Shown piece after piece: positions 54,347 through 62,290 of a stretch of 64,000 nt of DNA (position 1 is its first letter; each line of letters opens with the position of its first letter). Position numbers and translations under genes: made by a program. Source of the stretch: Pricia antarctica (GTDB lineage Bacteria > Bacteroidota > Bacteroidia > Flavobacteriales > Flavobacteriaceae). The stretch lies in contig NZ_FNAO01000002.1 in NCBI RefSeq assembly GCF_900101815.1, positions 372,001-436,000 on the forward strand, in the 5' to 3' direction. The notes under the pieces are model-generated. The model did no database searches and was not told the DNA's origin. It saw only the letters and a list, made by a program, of their open reading frames with translations.

Positions 54347-57300
54347 ATGAAAACTACCGCGGATAAAACGACACATCATACCCATTTAGATGCCCATAGG
54401 CATGGAGATCAAGATGGGGCGGTAGCGACCATGTTCATTCCACCCACAGTACAGACGAAGCTTACCGTAAATACTCCGGGAGACCCTTTTGAACAGGAAG
54501 CGGATACCATGGCCAATCGCGTAATGGCTGGATCCGCCAACACTCAAATGGAGGAAGGCAAGCGTGTGCGTTTGCAGGAGGAAGAAGAGGAAGAAAAAAT
54601 CCAGCGTTCGGAAGAAGAGGAGGAGGAAACCTTGCAACGTATGGAAGAGGAGGAGGAAACTGTTCAGCGTACGGAGGATGAAGAAGAGGAAAAGGTTCAG
54701 CGTAAAGAGGAGGAGGAAGTTCAGCGTAAAGAGGAAGAAAACGAGGTACAGCGCAAGGGGGAAGAAGACAAAGAAGGTGAGTTACAGCGTGTAGAGGAAG
54801 AACCGGTGCAGCGTTCTGAAAATTGGTCAACCCATCATGGGGGTACAACAGCACCTTCTATCGTGTCGGAAGTGGTATCCTCGTCGGGTCAAATCATGGA
54901 CAAGGGTACCCAGGGCACCATGGAAAACAGTTTCGGCACCGATTTTTCCAGTGTCCGGATACACAATGACGATAAGGCCCAAACGTCGGCAAAGTCCATC
55001 TCGGCACAAGCGTATACCTATGGTTCCCATATTGTATTTGCCCGGGGAAAATACGAACCTCATACCTCCTCTGGAAAGCATTTACTCGCTCACGAACTTA
55101 CGCATGTAATGCAGCAAGGAGCAGCTGTGAAAAGAAGGGTCGACCCGGATGCCAGTACTGTAAATGGCCACGCTGCTACCGTTGATATTGCCACTGCCGA
55201 GTCTCCTACCGCCCTAGTGCCCGTACCCGATTCTGAAGTGGCGCCTGCATCTTCTCCCGAAGCCGGTTTGGAGAACGTGCCGGCCGCCGAAGGTGGGCCC
55301 TTGCCGACCCAAATCGAATTGGAACCCATAATGCCACCTCCTCCCGAAAGCTTGAATCCGGAAGCTCAAAGCAGGTTGAATCGGGCACAGAACAATGCGG
55401 GTACCGCGGCCTCGAACAATGCGGAATTGCCGCCGGCCAGTGAACTTGCCGATGAGGCCCGGGGCGGGGTCACCGAACCAATTTCGGAAACAGAGGGTAG
55501 GGCAAGTGGGCAGTTGACCGCTGCATTGAACCAGCGAGTGGCGCCGAGCCCTGAAATCGAGGAACTATGTGATAACATCCGACGGGTCATCCGTGAGAAA
55601 CGTCCACCCGATGAAGATTCGCTCTTACAGGCAGATCCGGAAGAGGCCGCAAATGAGGCGGGGAGCCAACTGAATGAAAACATTGATTCCGATGTGGATC
55701 GTGTAGATAGTGAATACGACGAATTGGATGAATCCCCTACCGGCGAAACCGAGCAAATAGGCGATACTGTTGAACTGCCCCCTGAAGAGGTAGGGGAACC
55801 GAATATCAATGCCCAAGGCGCTGCCCCGGATCCCCTTACCGAAGATGAGGTTTCTTTGGAAGCGGATGTAGCCGCTTCTGCTGAACAGATGCAGCAAGCC
55901 GGAATGATAACCCCTGTAACCGAAGTGATTCCAGATGGTCCGATAGCGGAAGCGCGGGCGGTTCACGGGGAGCTGGAGGAAACGGCTGCGGAAGATCCCG
56001 CTTTGGTACTCTTGGAACAAGAGGAAGCTTTGGGCAATGCCCGTACCGATATGGAAGCCCTTCAGCAAAGGGCATTACTGGCCTTGGAGAATGCTAGGGC
56101 AGGCAGTGTGCGTGATTCCGGTACCCAGCAAACAGACATGGTCGAAAGTGAAACCGATCAGCGCGATGCCTTGGGAATCAGGGCAGAGGAACTATTTACA
56201 GGCGCCCAGCAACAGGTGAACGATTTGTTGACCCCACTGACGGAGACGGCCATGAACATGTGGGAAACGGGTAAGACAAGAATCGCCACAGAGTTTGAAC
56301 AACATTTGGCGCGGGTACAGCGGTGGGTAGACGACAGGCACTCAGGTTTTGGTGGCGGTATTACAGAGCTATGGGACGATCTTACCGGCTTGCCGGATTG
56401 GGTGACCGATAACTACAATGATGCCGAAGAAACCTTTGGCGATGCTATTTGTGCGCTTATCAGGGAGATTTCAATCTATGTGAATGGCATTGTAGTTACC
56501 TGTGAAGAAATTATCACTTTGGCCAATACTGCCATCAACTCGCTTTTCGATAATGCCCCGGAAGAATTAAGGGAATGGGCCGAAACCGAAAAACTGCGTT
56601 TTCAAGGTCGTTTAGACGGGTTACGGGAAGAAGTCACCAATACCCAACAGCACTTTAACCGTGATCTGGCCAATCGTGCTTCGCAGGCCGTTCAGGAAGT
56701 GCGGGAAAAAGTACATGCGCTAAGGGAGGCGGCAAAAGGCCTATTGGGTAAAATCGCTGATGCCATAATCGAATTTTTGGAAGATCCGATTCGGGCGATT
56801 ATCAATGGCTTATTGCGATTGGTAGGTATAGAACCTGCTGCTTTTTGGGCGTTGATTGCCCGTATTGAACAGGTCATTTCCGATATTGCCAATGATCCGC
56901 TGGGTTTTGCATCGAACCTTCTTGCCGCCATTGGGGCCGGTTTTCAGAAATTCTTCGATAATTTCTTCAATCACTTGTTCGAGGGCTTTATCAGCTGGAT
57001 TTTTTCCGGCCTGGGTGCTGTCGGGGTAGAAATACCTCCGGATTTCTCCCTAAAAAGTATCATCACCTTCTTTCTTCAATTGATGGGAATTACCTGGGAA
57101 CGGATTCGAATGCTACTGGCAAGACATATAGGGGAAGAAAATGTTGCCTTGTTAGAACAGGCTTATGAAATTATAAGCGATCTGATCGAACTGGGACCTC
57201 AGGGCGTCTTTGAATTGATTAAGGAAAAGCTCGATCCAAGGCAAATCTTGGATCAGGTCATCGAAATGGCCGTTAACTTTGTCATTGAAACTTTAGTCAC

Positions 57301-58837
57301 CCAAGCGACCATACGCATTGTGGCCCTTTTTAATCCCGTAGGTGCCATTGCTCAAGCCATTGAGGCCATTTACAAAGTCTTGAAATGGATATTCGAAAAT
57401 GCGGCTCGGATTTTTACTTTGGTGGAAACTGTGGTCAATGGCATTGCAGACATCATTGCCGGCAACATTGCAGGAATGGCGACAGCGGTCGAAAGTGCGT
57501 TGAAACAATTACTGGTTCCCGTAATCGATTTTGTAGCCAGCTTTATGGGTCTTGGAGATCTGCCGGAGAAAGTGGCCGAAATGGTCAAGGGGTTACAAGA
57601 TTGGGTAGAAGGTATCTTGGATACGGTCATCGGTTTTTTGGCAACCCAAGCACGGAATCTTTTGTCGGCCTTGGGAATTAGTGAAGATGCCGACCCAGAG
57701 GCGGAGGAGGAAGCGGCTGCGGAGTTGGAGGATACGGAGGTAGGGGAAGTAGTGCAGTTCAATGCACTGGGAGAACATCATCGTCTTTGGATCGACACGG
57801 ATGGAAGTAGTCCTAAAGTAATGATGGCCAGTAATGTGACAGAGGTGGATACAGTATTAAAAGAATTGGATGTTAAGGCAGAGAATGGAACGGAAGAAGA
57901 TGCACCAGAAAAAGTTGATGAAGCGCAAACTTCTTTACAAGCTGTTATAGATAATTCAACTGAAGCCCAAGAAGCGATTCAAAATGCACAAGATGAGCAA
58001 CCTCAAGAAGGAGAAGTAGAAGCGGCCGAAAACGCAGATAATGAACTAGAAGCGCAGGAACATGTTTTGGCGAACAATCTGGCCGATGCGATACAAGCTA
58101 CTGAGGAACCTCCGTTACCAGAGACCTGGGAAGTTACCCCCGACGGATTTCCAAATAGCACGGCCGACACTGTAGAAGTAAAAAAGGTTGTGGCGGGAAA
58201 CCATCCTGATGGTAGCACCCCTGGAGCTGGCACTCTTGCCGATGCGTGGGAGGTCATCTCGAATTTTGGTTTAAATGCTGGAGCTACCTGGGTTAGGTTT
58301 CATATATTTAATCATAATATTGGCGGGGCGGGCCGTGATTCTAATTTAATCCCCACCCCAAGATATGTGAACAACAACTACCGAAGTTTTGAGACGCCTA
58401 TGAAGAATTACCACGATACGGAGGTTCCAGTATGGTTCTTGGGGATGGCTACCTATTATTCCGATAATCCCCTTTTTGTGCAAGAGTTCAGTGCGGTCGG
58501 AGGTGGAATGAAATATGAAAATGGTGATTGGGTAGAAGATTCTGATAAGGAAATTTCCGAATTCAGGGATTCTCCTGGATTTCCTGAACCTTTGAAAATA
58601 GCAATCAATTCGATTTTAACCGATGATATGTTAATGTGGAATACTGTTAGCAATTTGACCCCATTATCAATAAATATTTTAACAACGCTCAAAGATAATA
58701 TACCAGGAGGTGGGTACACTAGTAATGAACAACTACAAACTATCTTACAGCAAAACTTAAGCGATGGTTCGTATAAAACGCAAATCCTAACCGCGATGAG
58801 TCAATTTGAATCTTCGCAAATGTTTACATTTAACTAG
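54347..58837 (+). CDS. DUF4157 eCIS cargo protein with C-terminal nuclease-like toxin domain
   Basis: 1496 residues from ATG 54347, 8 bp after the tape-measure stop (the frame is open to 54224, but that part overlaps the tape-measure gene). In order: a His-rich start; the DUF4157-type lead VNTPGDPFEQEADTMANRVM (41-60); Glu-rich QR repeats (84-157); the DUF4157 domain (about 176-258) with zinc-site motif HELTH (249-253); an acidic, Pro/Ala-rich linker; amphipathic and hydrophobic helices (about 620-1140) like those of other large DUF4157 proteins; and a distinct C-terminal domain (about 1255-1496). The last has RFHIFNHNIGGAG and NLIPTPRYVNNN, resembling the H...N-GG-G...NL-P...N pattern of DNA/RNA non-specific endonuclease-like toxins. 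No signal peptide. Predicted cargo loaded in the tube; toxin activity is inference. Confidence 0.8.
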   Translation: MKTTADKTTHHTHLDAHRHGDQDGAVATMFIPPTVQTKLTVNTPGDPFEQEADTMANRVMAGSANTQMEEGKRVRLQEEEEEEKIQRSEEEEEETLQRMEEEEETVQRTEDEEEEKVQRKEEEEVQRKEEENEVQRKGEEDKEGELQRVEEEPVQRSENWSTHHGGTTAPSIVSEVVSSSGQIMDKGTQGTMENSFGTDFSSVRIHNDDKAQTSAKSISAQAYTYGSHIVFARGKYEPHTSSGKHLLAHELTHVMQQGAAVKRRVDPDASTVNGHAATVDIATAESPTALVPVPDSEVAPASSPEAGLENVPAAEGGPLPTQIELEPIMPPPPESLNPEAQSRLNRAQNNAGTAASNNAELPPASELADEARGGVTEPISETEGRASGQLTAALNQRVAPSPEIEELCDNIRRVIREKRPPDEDSLLQADPEEAANEAGSQLNENIDSDVDRVDSEYDELDESPTGETEQIGDTVELPPEEVGEPNINAQGAAPDPLTEDEVSLEADVAASAEQMQQAGMITPVTEVIPDGPIAEARAVHGELEETAAEDPALVLLEQEEALGNARTDMEALQQRALLALENARAGSVRDSGTQQTDMVESETDQRDALGIRAEELFTGAQQQVNDLLTPLTETAMNMWETGKTRIATEFEQHLARVQRWVDDRHSGFGGGITELWDDLTGLPDWVTDNYNDAEETFGDAICALIREISIYVNGIVVTCEEIITLANTAINSLFDNAPEELREWAETEKLRFQGRLDGLREEVTNTQQHFNRDLANRASQAVQEVREKVHALREAAKGLLGKIADAIIEFLEDPIRAIINGLLRLVGIEPAAFWALIARIEQVISDIANDPLGFASNLLAAIGAGFQKFFDNFFNHLFEGFISWIFSGLGAVGVEIPPDFSLKSIITFFLQLMGITWERIRMLLARHIGEENVALLEQAYEIISDLIELGPQGVFELIKEKLDPRQILDQVIEMAVNFVIETLVTQATIRIVALFNPVGAIAQAIEAIYKVLKWIFENAARIFTLVETVVNGIADIIAGNIAGMATAVESALKQLLVPVIDFVASFMGLGDLPEKVAEMVKGLQDWVEGILDTVIGFLATQARNLLSALGISEDADPEAEEEAAAELEDTEVGEVVQFNALGEHHRLWIDTDGSSPKVMMASNVTEVDTVLKELDVKAENGTEEDAPEKVDEAQTSLQAVIDNSTEAQEAIQNAQDEQPQEGEVEAAENADNELEAQEHVLANNLADAIQATEEPPLPETWEVTPDGFPNSTADTVEVKKVVAGNHPDGSTPGAGTLADAWEVISNFGLNAGATWVRFHIFNHNIGGAGRDSNLIPTPRYVNNNYRSFETPMKNYHDTEVPVWFLGMATYYSDNPLFVQEFSAVGGGMKYENGDWVEDSDKEISEFRDSPGFPEPLKIAINSILTDDMLMWNTVSNLTPLSINILTTLKDNIPGGGYTSNEQLQTILQQNLSDGSYKTQILTAMSQFESSQMFTFN
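54596..54818 (+). repeat. QR/poly-Glu coding repeats in the eCIS cargo gene
   Basis: Eight degenerate copies of a unit encoding (hydrophobic)-Q-R-x followed by a run of Glu (IQRS, LQRM, VQRT, three times VQRK, LQRV, VQRS) at uneven spacing of 7 to 12 residues. Such QR repeats commonly accompany DUF4157 domains. The DNA is GA-rich and prone to slippage, so copy number may vary between strains. Confidence 0.8.
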
Positions 58838-58842
58838 AACAA

Positions 58843-59460
58843 ATGGCAAATCATTTCATCGCAAATCTAAAAGAGGCAATTAAACAGGACCCTACCATTG
58901 AATTACTGCATTTTCAGACCTTTAAAGGGCTCGATATAGATGAAATCGATGATTTATGTAAATATAACGTTCGCAGATTAACAAAGGATTTAATTTCTTT
59001 TTATCAAGCTAGTAACGGTCTTCAGGTGTGTTGGATATCAAAAGAAAACAGCTCTTATGAACAACTGAAATTGGATTGGAAATATACTGAGGACTGGTGG
59101 AAATGGAAAAAAGAGTATTACTACTATGATGGAATAATACAAATTCTCCCTTTGTCGGAATTATTTGGCCAAGCGGCTAAATTTAAATGGTGGTTCGAAA
59201 ATGAGGTTGATTTTTCAGTAGAATTTTTGGGTCGAAAGACCAATAGCTTGAGTGTAAAAAAACGATCTTTGCTATTCGATGTGTATGATATTTTCTATTC
59301 ATCGGCTTTGTATTGGCCCACTAAGACTGCGCAACCAATAGTGTTATTTTTAGAAGACCATGAGGCCGATTTTTTTTCGTCCTCCCCAGTTACAAGTTCT
59401 GAATATTTTAGTATGCTTTTAGAAACAAAAGGGTCAATAGCTGCCCGAATAAGAAAATGA
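58843..59460 (+). CDS. SUKH/SMI1-KNR4-like protein, candidate immunity protein of the eCIS cargo
   Basis: 205 residues, soluble, no signal peptide. Pattern of the SMI1/KNR4 (SUKH) superfamily: RRLTKDLISFYQASNGLQVCW near residue 45 (L-x-x-D-L-x-x-F-Y-x-x-x-N-G), IIQILPLSELFG, a central LLFDVYDIFYSSA, and IVLFLEDHEADFFSSS near the end. SUKH proteins are known as immunity partners of nuclease-type polymorphic toxins. It starts 5 bp after the cargo stop and overlaps the ATPase start by 4 bp. The gene is clearly richer in AT than the structural genes, like the 3' end of the cargo gene. Neutralising that toxin domain is inference. Confidence 0.68.
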   Translation: MANHFIANLKEAIKQDPTIELLHFQTFKGLDIDEIDDLCKYNVRRLTKDLISFYQASNGLQVCWISKENSSYEQLKLDWKYTEDWWKWKKEYYYYDGIIQILPLSELFGQAAKFKWWFENEVDFSVEFLGRKTNSLSVKKRSLLFDVYDIFYSSALYWPTKTAQPIVLFLEDHEADFFSSSPVTSSEYFSMLLETKGSIAARIRK

Positions 59461-60812
59461 CTAAAATGATAGGCGATGTGACTAATAAACAATTACCAGT
59501 GAATGTTTTTTCTCTGTTATTGGCACACCTTAAAACATTAATCGAAGCCAGACTTGAGATACTACTTGAAAAAAAAAATGATGTACAACCGCCTGACCTT
59601 TCCATACCCAAAGGGTATATACCTTTGGATTTATTTTTTGAAAATTACAATCCGGATTTTCAGGAAGTCACAACCCTTAGTCTTGCCCTTGCCCCCCATA
59701 TCCAAACCGATTTCTTCGACAACATCCTAAAAGAACATTTCCCAGACGGAAATCAGTTTCCGGCTTTTGGGGGCGTACGGGGGAAAAACCATCGCGGTAT
59801 TCTACCAACTGGGGAAACGGCCCAGTTTATTATTGCGGGCAATGACTTGGCCAAAAGAATTGCGGTGCAGAGCCTCTTCGGTCCCGAACATTGGTTTGCG
59901 ACCGACAGCATTCTTAGGCTCGAAACCGTTCCGACGGGAGAACCGGTGATGAGCGGCCGGCTTATCCTAGACCCGGAATGGTTGGAGCGAATCATCACCG
60001 GCACCGTTTCCCTGCCCCGTTTTAGCCCCAGCTTTCCTGCGGAACAGCTACAGAACGCTTTGGAGTGGGAAGATTTGGTCTTGCCGCAGAGTACGCTGAA
60101 ACAAGTACGGGAGCTTCTGACCTGGATCGAGCATCGTGAGGCAATACAGGGCCACGAGGCCTTGCAAAAGCATTTGAAACCGGGATATCGGGTATTGTTT
60201 CACGGTCCTCCGGGAACGGGAAAGACCCTTACTGCCAGCCTACTGGGGAAGGCAGCGCAACGCCCTGTTTTTCGGGTCGATCTTTCCATGGTCGTTTCAA
60301 AATATATCGGGGAGACCGAAAAAAACTTGGCCAACCTTTTTGACAAGGCCGCCAACAAAGATTGGATCCTCTTTTTTGATGAAGCGGACGCCCTTTTCGG
60401 AAAGCGTACGGAGATTCGGGACGCCCGTGACAAATTTGCCAATCAGGAATCCGCATTTCTATTACAAAAAGTAGAGTCTTTTCCCGGCTTGGTCATCTTG
60501 GCCTCCAATTTTAAAAATAATATGGACGAGGCCTTTGCGCGCCGGTTTCAGTCCATTGTATATTTTCCTTCTCCCGATGCCGAACACCGTTTACTGCTTT
60601 GGCAAAGTATCATCCCCAAACAGTTAAAACTGGACAAGGGAATCGACTTGAAGAAAATTGCGGACACCTATGGATTTAGTGGTTCCAATATCGTAAATAT
60701 TGTACACTATTGTAGCCTCCAGGTACTGTCCGATGGTTCAAAAATGCTGGGTGCGGACTTGCTTACGGAAGGTATTCGTAGGGAATATCGTAAGGAAGAG
60801 CGATTGTCATAA
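59457..60812 (+). CDS. eCIS AAA+ ATPase (Pvc15-like)
   Basis: 451 residues. The C-terminal AAA+ module is complete: Walker A GPPGTGKT (about 250-257), pore-loop segment VVSKYIGETEKN, Walker B ILFFDEADALFG (about 303), sensor 1 VILASNF and arginine finger region DEAFARRF. The N-terminal 200 residues are family-specific. In PVC/AFP this ATPase is needed for cargo loading or assembly, probably by unfolding cargo. ATGA overlap with the SUKH-like gene couples translation. The first ~180 bp share the AT-rich composition of that gene, so the recombination edge may lie inside this ORF. Confidence 0.93.
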   Translation: MTKMIGDVTNKQLPVNVFSLLLAHLKTLIEARLEILLEKKNDVQPPDLSIPKGYIPLDLFFENYNPDFQEVTTLSLALAPHIQTDFFDNILKEHFPDGNQFPAFGGVRGKNHRGILPTGETAQFIIAGNDLAKRIAVQSLFGPEHWFATDSILRLETVPTGEPVMSGRLILDPEWLERIITGTVSLPRFSPSFPAEQLQNALEWEDLVLPQSTLKQVRELLTWIEHREAIQGHEALQKHLKPGYRVLFHGPPGTGKTLTASLLGKAAQRPVFRVDLSMVVSKYIGETEKNLANLFDKAANKDWILFFDEADALFGKRTEIRDARDKFANQESAFLLQKVESFPGLVILASNFKNNMDEAFARRFQSIVYFPSPDAEHRLLLWQSIIPKQLKLDKGIDLKKIADTYGFSGSNIVNIVHYCSLQVLSDGSKMLGADLLTEGIRREYRKEERLS

Positions 60813-60828
60813 CAGCGAAAGCCACATC

Positions 60829-61989
60829 TCACCACATCATCACCCCAGTGTCCCCAGTGGAATACTGCGAATACATCCGTATGCGCAATACATATTTTCT
60901 GTCCGGGTAGAGCCGTGGCTCGATTCTGGAATTCAGGCTGGTACCGCTGTCGTCATCGCCGGCAAGATAGCGAAGTTCGCCGTCGACTTCCTCGAACAGT
61001 ACCATTACGGTGTCCGATCGGCCGAAGGTCTGTAGGGTGTAGGTACGGGTGGCATCCGGTTTTACGTCATAGTTCTTTTGCGCCGCGGGTTCCAGGGAGA
61101 GCATTTTAAGGTTAAAAGGTTCCAAGGTTTCATATTGCGCGGGTTTTATTGGCGGATAGAAGCGTTTTACTTCCTCCATATCGATATTCGACAGGCCAAG
61201 CTCTGGGGTCAGGCCTCCCGCATATTCGGGGGGACTGATAATAAGTCCTGGGCCGAAGCCGTAGTGCATCACGGAATTGGGGTCCCAGTCCGATCCTTCA
61301 ACCTCGGCCTGGGGTAATTTGCGGAGTACGTTGTGAAAGGTTGATTCGTGTGACCAGTTGTTCGGCGGGCCGCCGAAATAGTCGTATACCGCCTGCTCGT
61401 CCCAAACGATGCCGGAGTTCGGGTTCTGGTGCTCGTGCGGAAAACCGAGGGCATGGCCGATCTCGTGTACCGGGGTATCGACGCCTCGGGGATCCTGGGT
61501 AAGGTCCCATCCGAAATTCATGGTGCGCTCGAACTGCCCTGGAATGTCAATATTGTCACGGCCTACGTAAGACCATGAACTGCCGTCTCTTAGAAATCCG
61601 ATACGGATCTCGGCTTCTGCAATCTCGTTTACTTGTTCGAAAGCGATTCCTATGCCCACGTCTTCCCATACTTTGAACGCTTCCTTTACCAAGTTGACAT
61701 TGGAGGTAATGCCGACGAACGGACCCTCGTTAAAAATAAAATAGCGCAGTTTTGTACCGTTGACCCATTTCCGGTCGCTAAGGAGTATGAGCATCTCACG
61801 AAACGGGGATACATCGGGATCAAACTGTCTTTGGGGCACTTCGGGTAGGCTACAAAAATGCATAGTGCCGTTTTTTCCCTCCTGAAGTGCGGTTGCTTTT
61901 GTTTTTTTGGTCTGGGCGGTTTCCAATTTTTCCATGCGCTCGGCCAACTCCGTTACCTGTGCTGAAACTGTTTTTGCTTTTTTTGCCAT
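60829..61989 (-). CDS. Zinc metalloprotease of the astacin/M12-like metzincin group, no signal peptide
   Basis: 386 residues. Zinc site HEIGHALGFPHEH (H175, H179, H185) and Met-turn SVMHYGFG (M241) define a metzincin of the astacin type. The fold around it includes FNFGWD-like and QNPNSG segments. Residues about 1-40 form a Lys/Thr-rich coiled coil instead of a signal peptide (MAKKAKTVSAQ). The C-terminal 100 residues look like a pre-peptidase C-terminal beta-sandwich (YTLQTFGRSDTVMVLFEE, SGTSLNSRIEP). It converges on the eCIS ATPase with a 16 bp gap. Lack of a signal peptide in a protease of a normally secreted family, next to an injection system, suggests it may be carried as cargo (inference). 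Confidence 0.85.
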   Translation of the reverse strand: MAKKAKTVSAQVTELAERMEKLETAQTKKTKATALQEGKNGTMHFCSLPEVPQRQFDPDVSPFREMLILLSDRKWVNGTKLRYFIFNEGPFVGITSNVNLVKEAFKVWEDVGIGIAFEQVNEIAEAEIRIGFLRDGSSWSYVGRDNIDIPGQFERTMNFGWDLTQDPRGVDTPVHEIGHALGFPHEHQNPNSGIVWDEQAVYDYFGGPPNNWSHESTFHNVLRKLPQAEVEGSDWDPNSVMHYGFGPGLIISPPEYAGGLTPELGLSNIDMEEVKRFYPPIKPAQYETLEPFNLKMLSLEPAAQKNYDVKPDATRTYTLQTFGRSDTVMVLFEEVDGELRYLAGDDDSGTSLNSRIEPRLYPDRKYVLRIRMYSQYSTGDTGVMMW

Positions 61990-62170
61990 GATCTTATTTT
62001 TACTGGACGATTTTTGCCTCTGAAGGGGAGTTAGGTTGTTTCCTATAAAAATAATAGAACTTACATAGTTTATAATTTGATTATGTGTGATTTGTAGGAT
62101 TTATTGTATGTATGGTATTTTTTTGTTATTTATAAAATCTAGCATCATTTGTTGTTGAGAGACTACTTTT

Positions 62171-62203
62171 GGTGGTTGACCCTGCTATTTAGGTCGTTGA
62201 CCC
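62171..62203. promoter_or_regulatory. Direct-repeat operator candidate before the RND operon
   Basis: GGTGGTTGACCC (62171-62182) and GGTCGTTGACCC (62192-62203) match in 11 of 12 bases and start 21 bp apart, exactly two helical turns. This spacing is typical of response-regulator binding sites such as those of LytTR-type proteins. They lie 88 bp before the adaptor start codon. Confidence 0.5.
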
Positions 62204-62232
62204 ACTTCAATGTTAAATTAAAACAAACCTAT

Positions 62233-62252
62233 CCTTAAAATCGAGTTTAAGG
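62233..62252. promoter_or_regulatory. Dyad before the RND adaptor gene
   Basis: CCTTAAA (62233-62239), a 6-base spacer, TTTAAGG (62246-62252): a perfect 7+7 palindrome 38 bp before the adaptor start. It could be a repressor site or an mRNA leader hairpin. Confidence 0.4.
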
Positions 62253-62290
62253 CTTAATTTTATGCGCCATAATTAACGATCCAACTAGAA

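Larger units (their letters stand above)
61990..62290. other. Divergent promoter region between metalloprotease and RND operon
   Basis: 301 bp, AT-rich, no ORF. It must hold promoters for both directions. Visible structure is a pair of direct repeats at 62171-62203 and a dyad at 62233-62252, both closer to the RND operon. Confidence 0.55.

Noticed and set aside
55366-56068. Minus-strand ORFs of about 147 codons inside the cargo gene
   Set aside because: Low-complexity Ser/Gly-rich shadows of the acidic linker; no recognisable domain.
34241-60812. Contractile prophage
   Set aside because: No terminase, portal, capsid, integrase, holin or lysin gene was seen, and the tape measure and ATPase belong to eCIS families.
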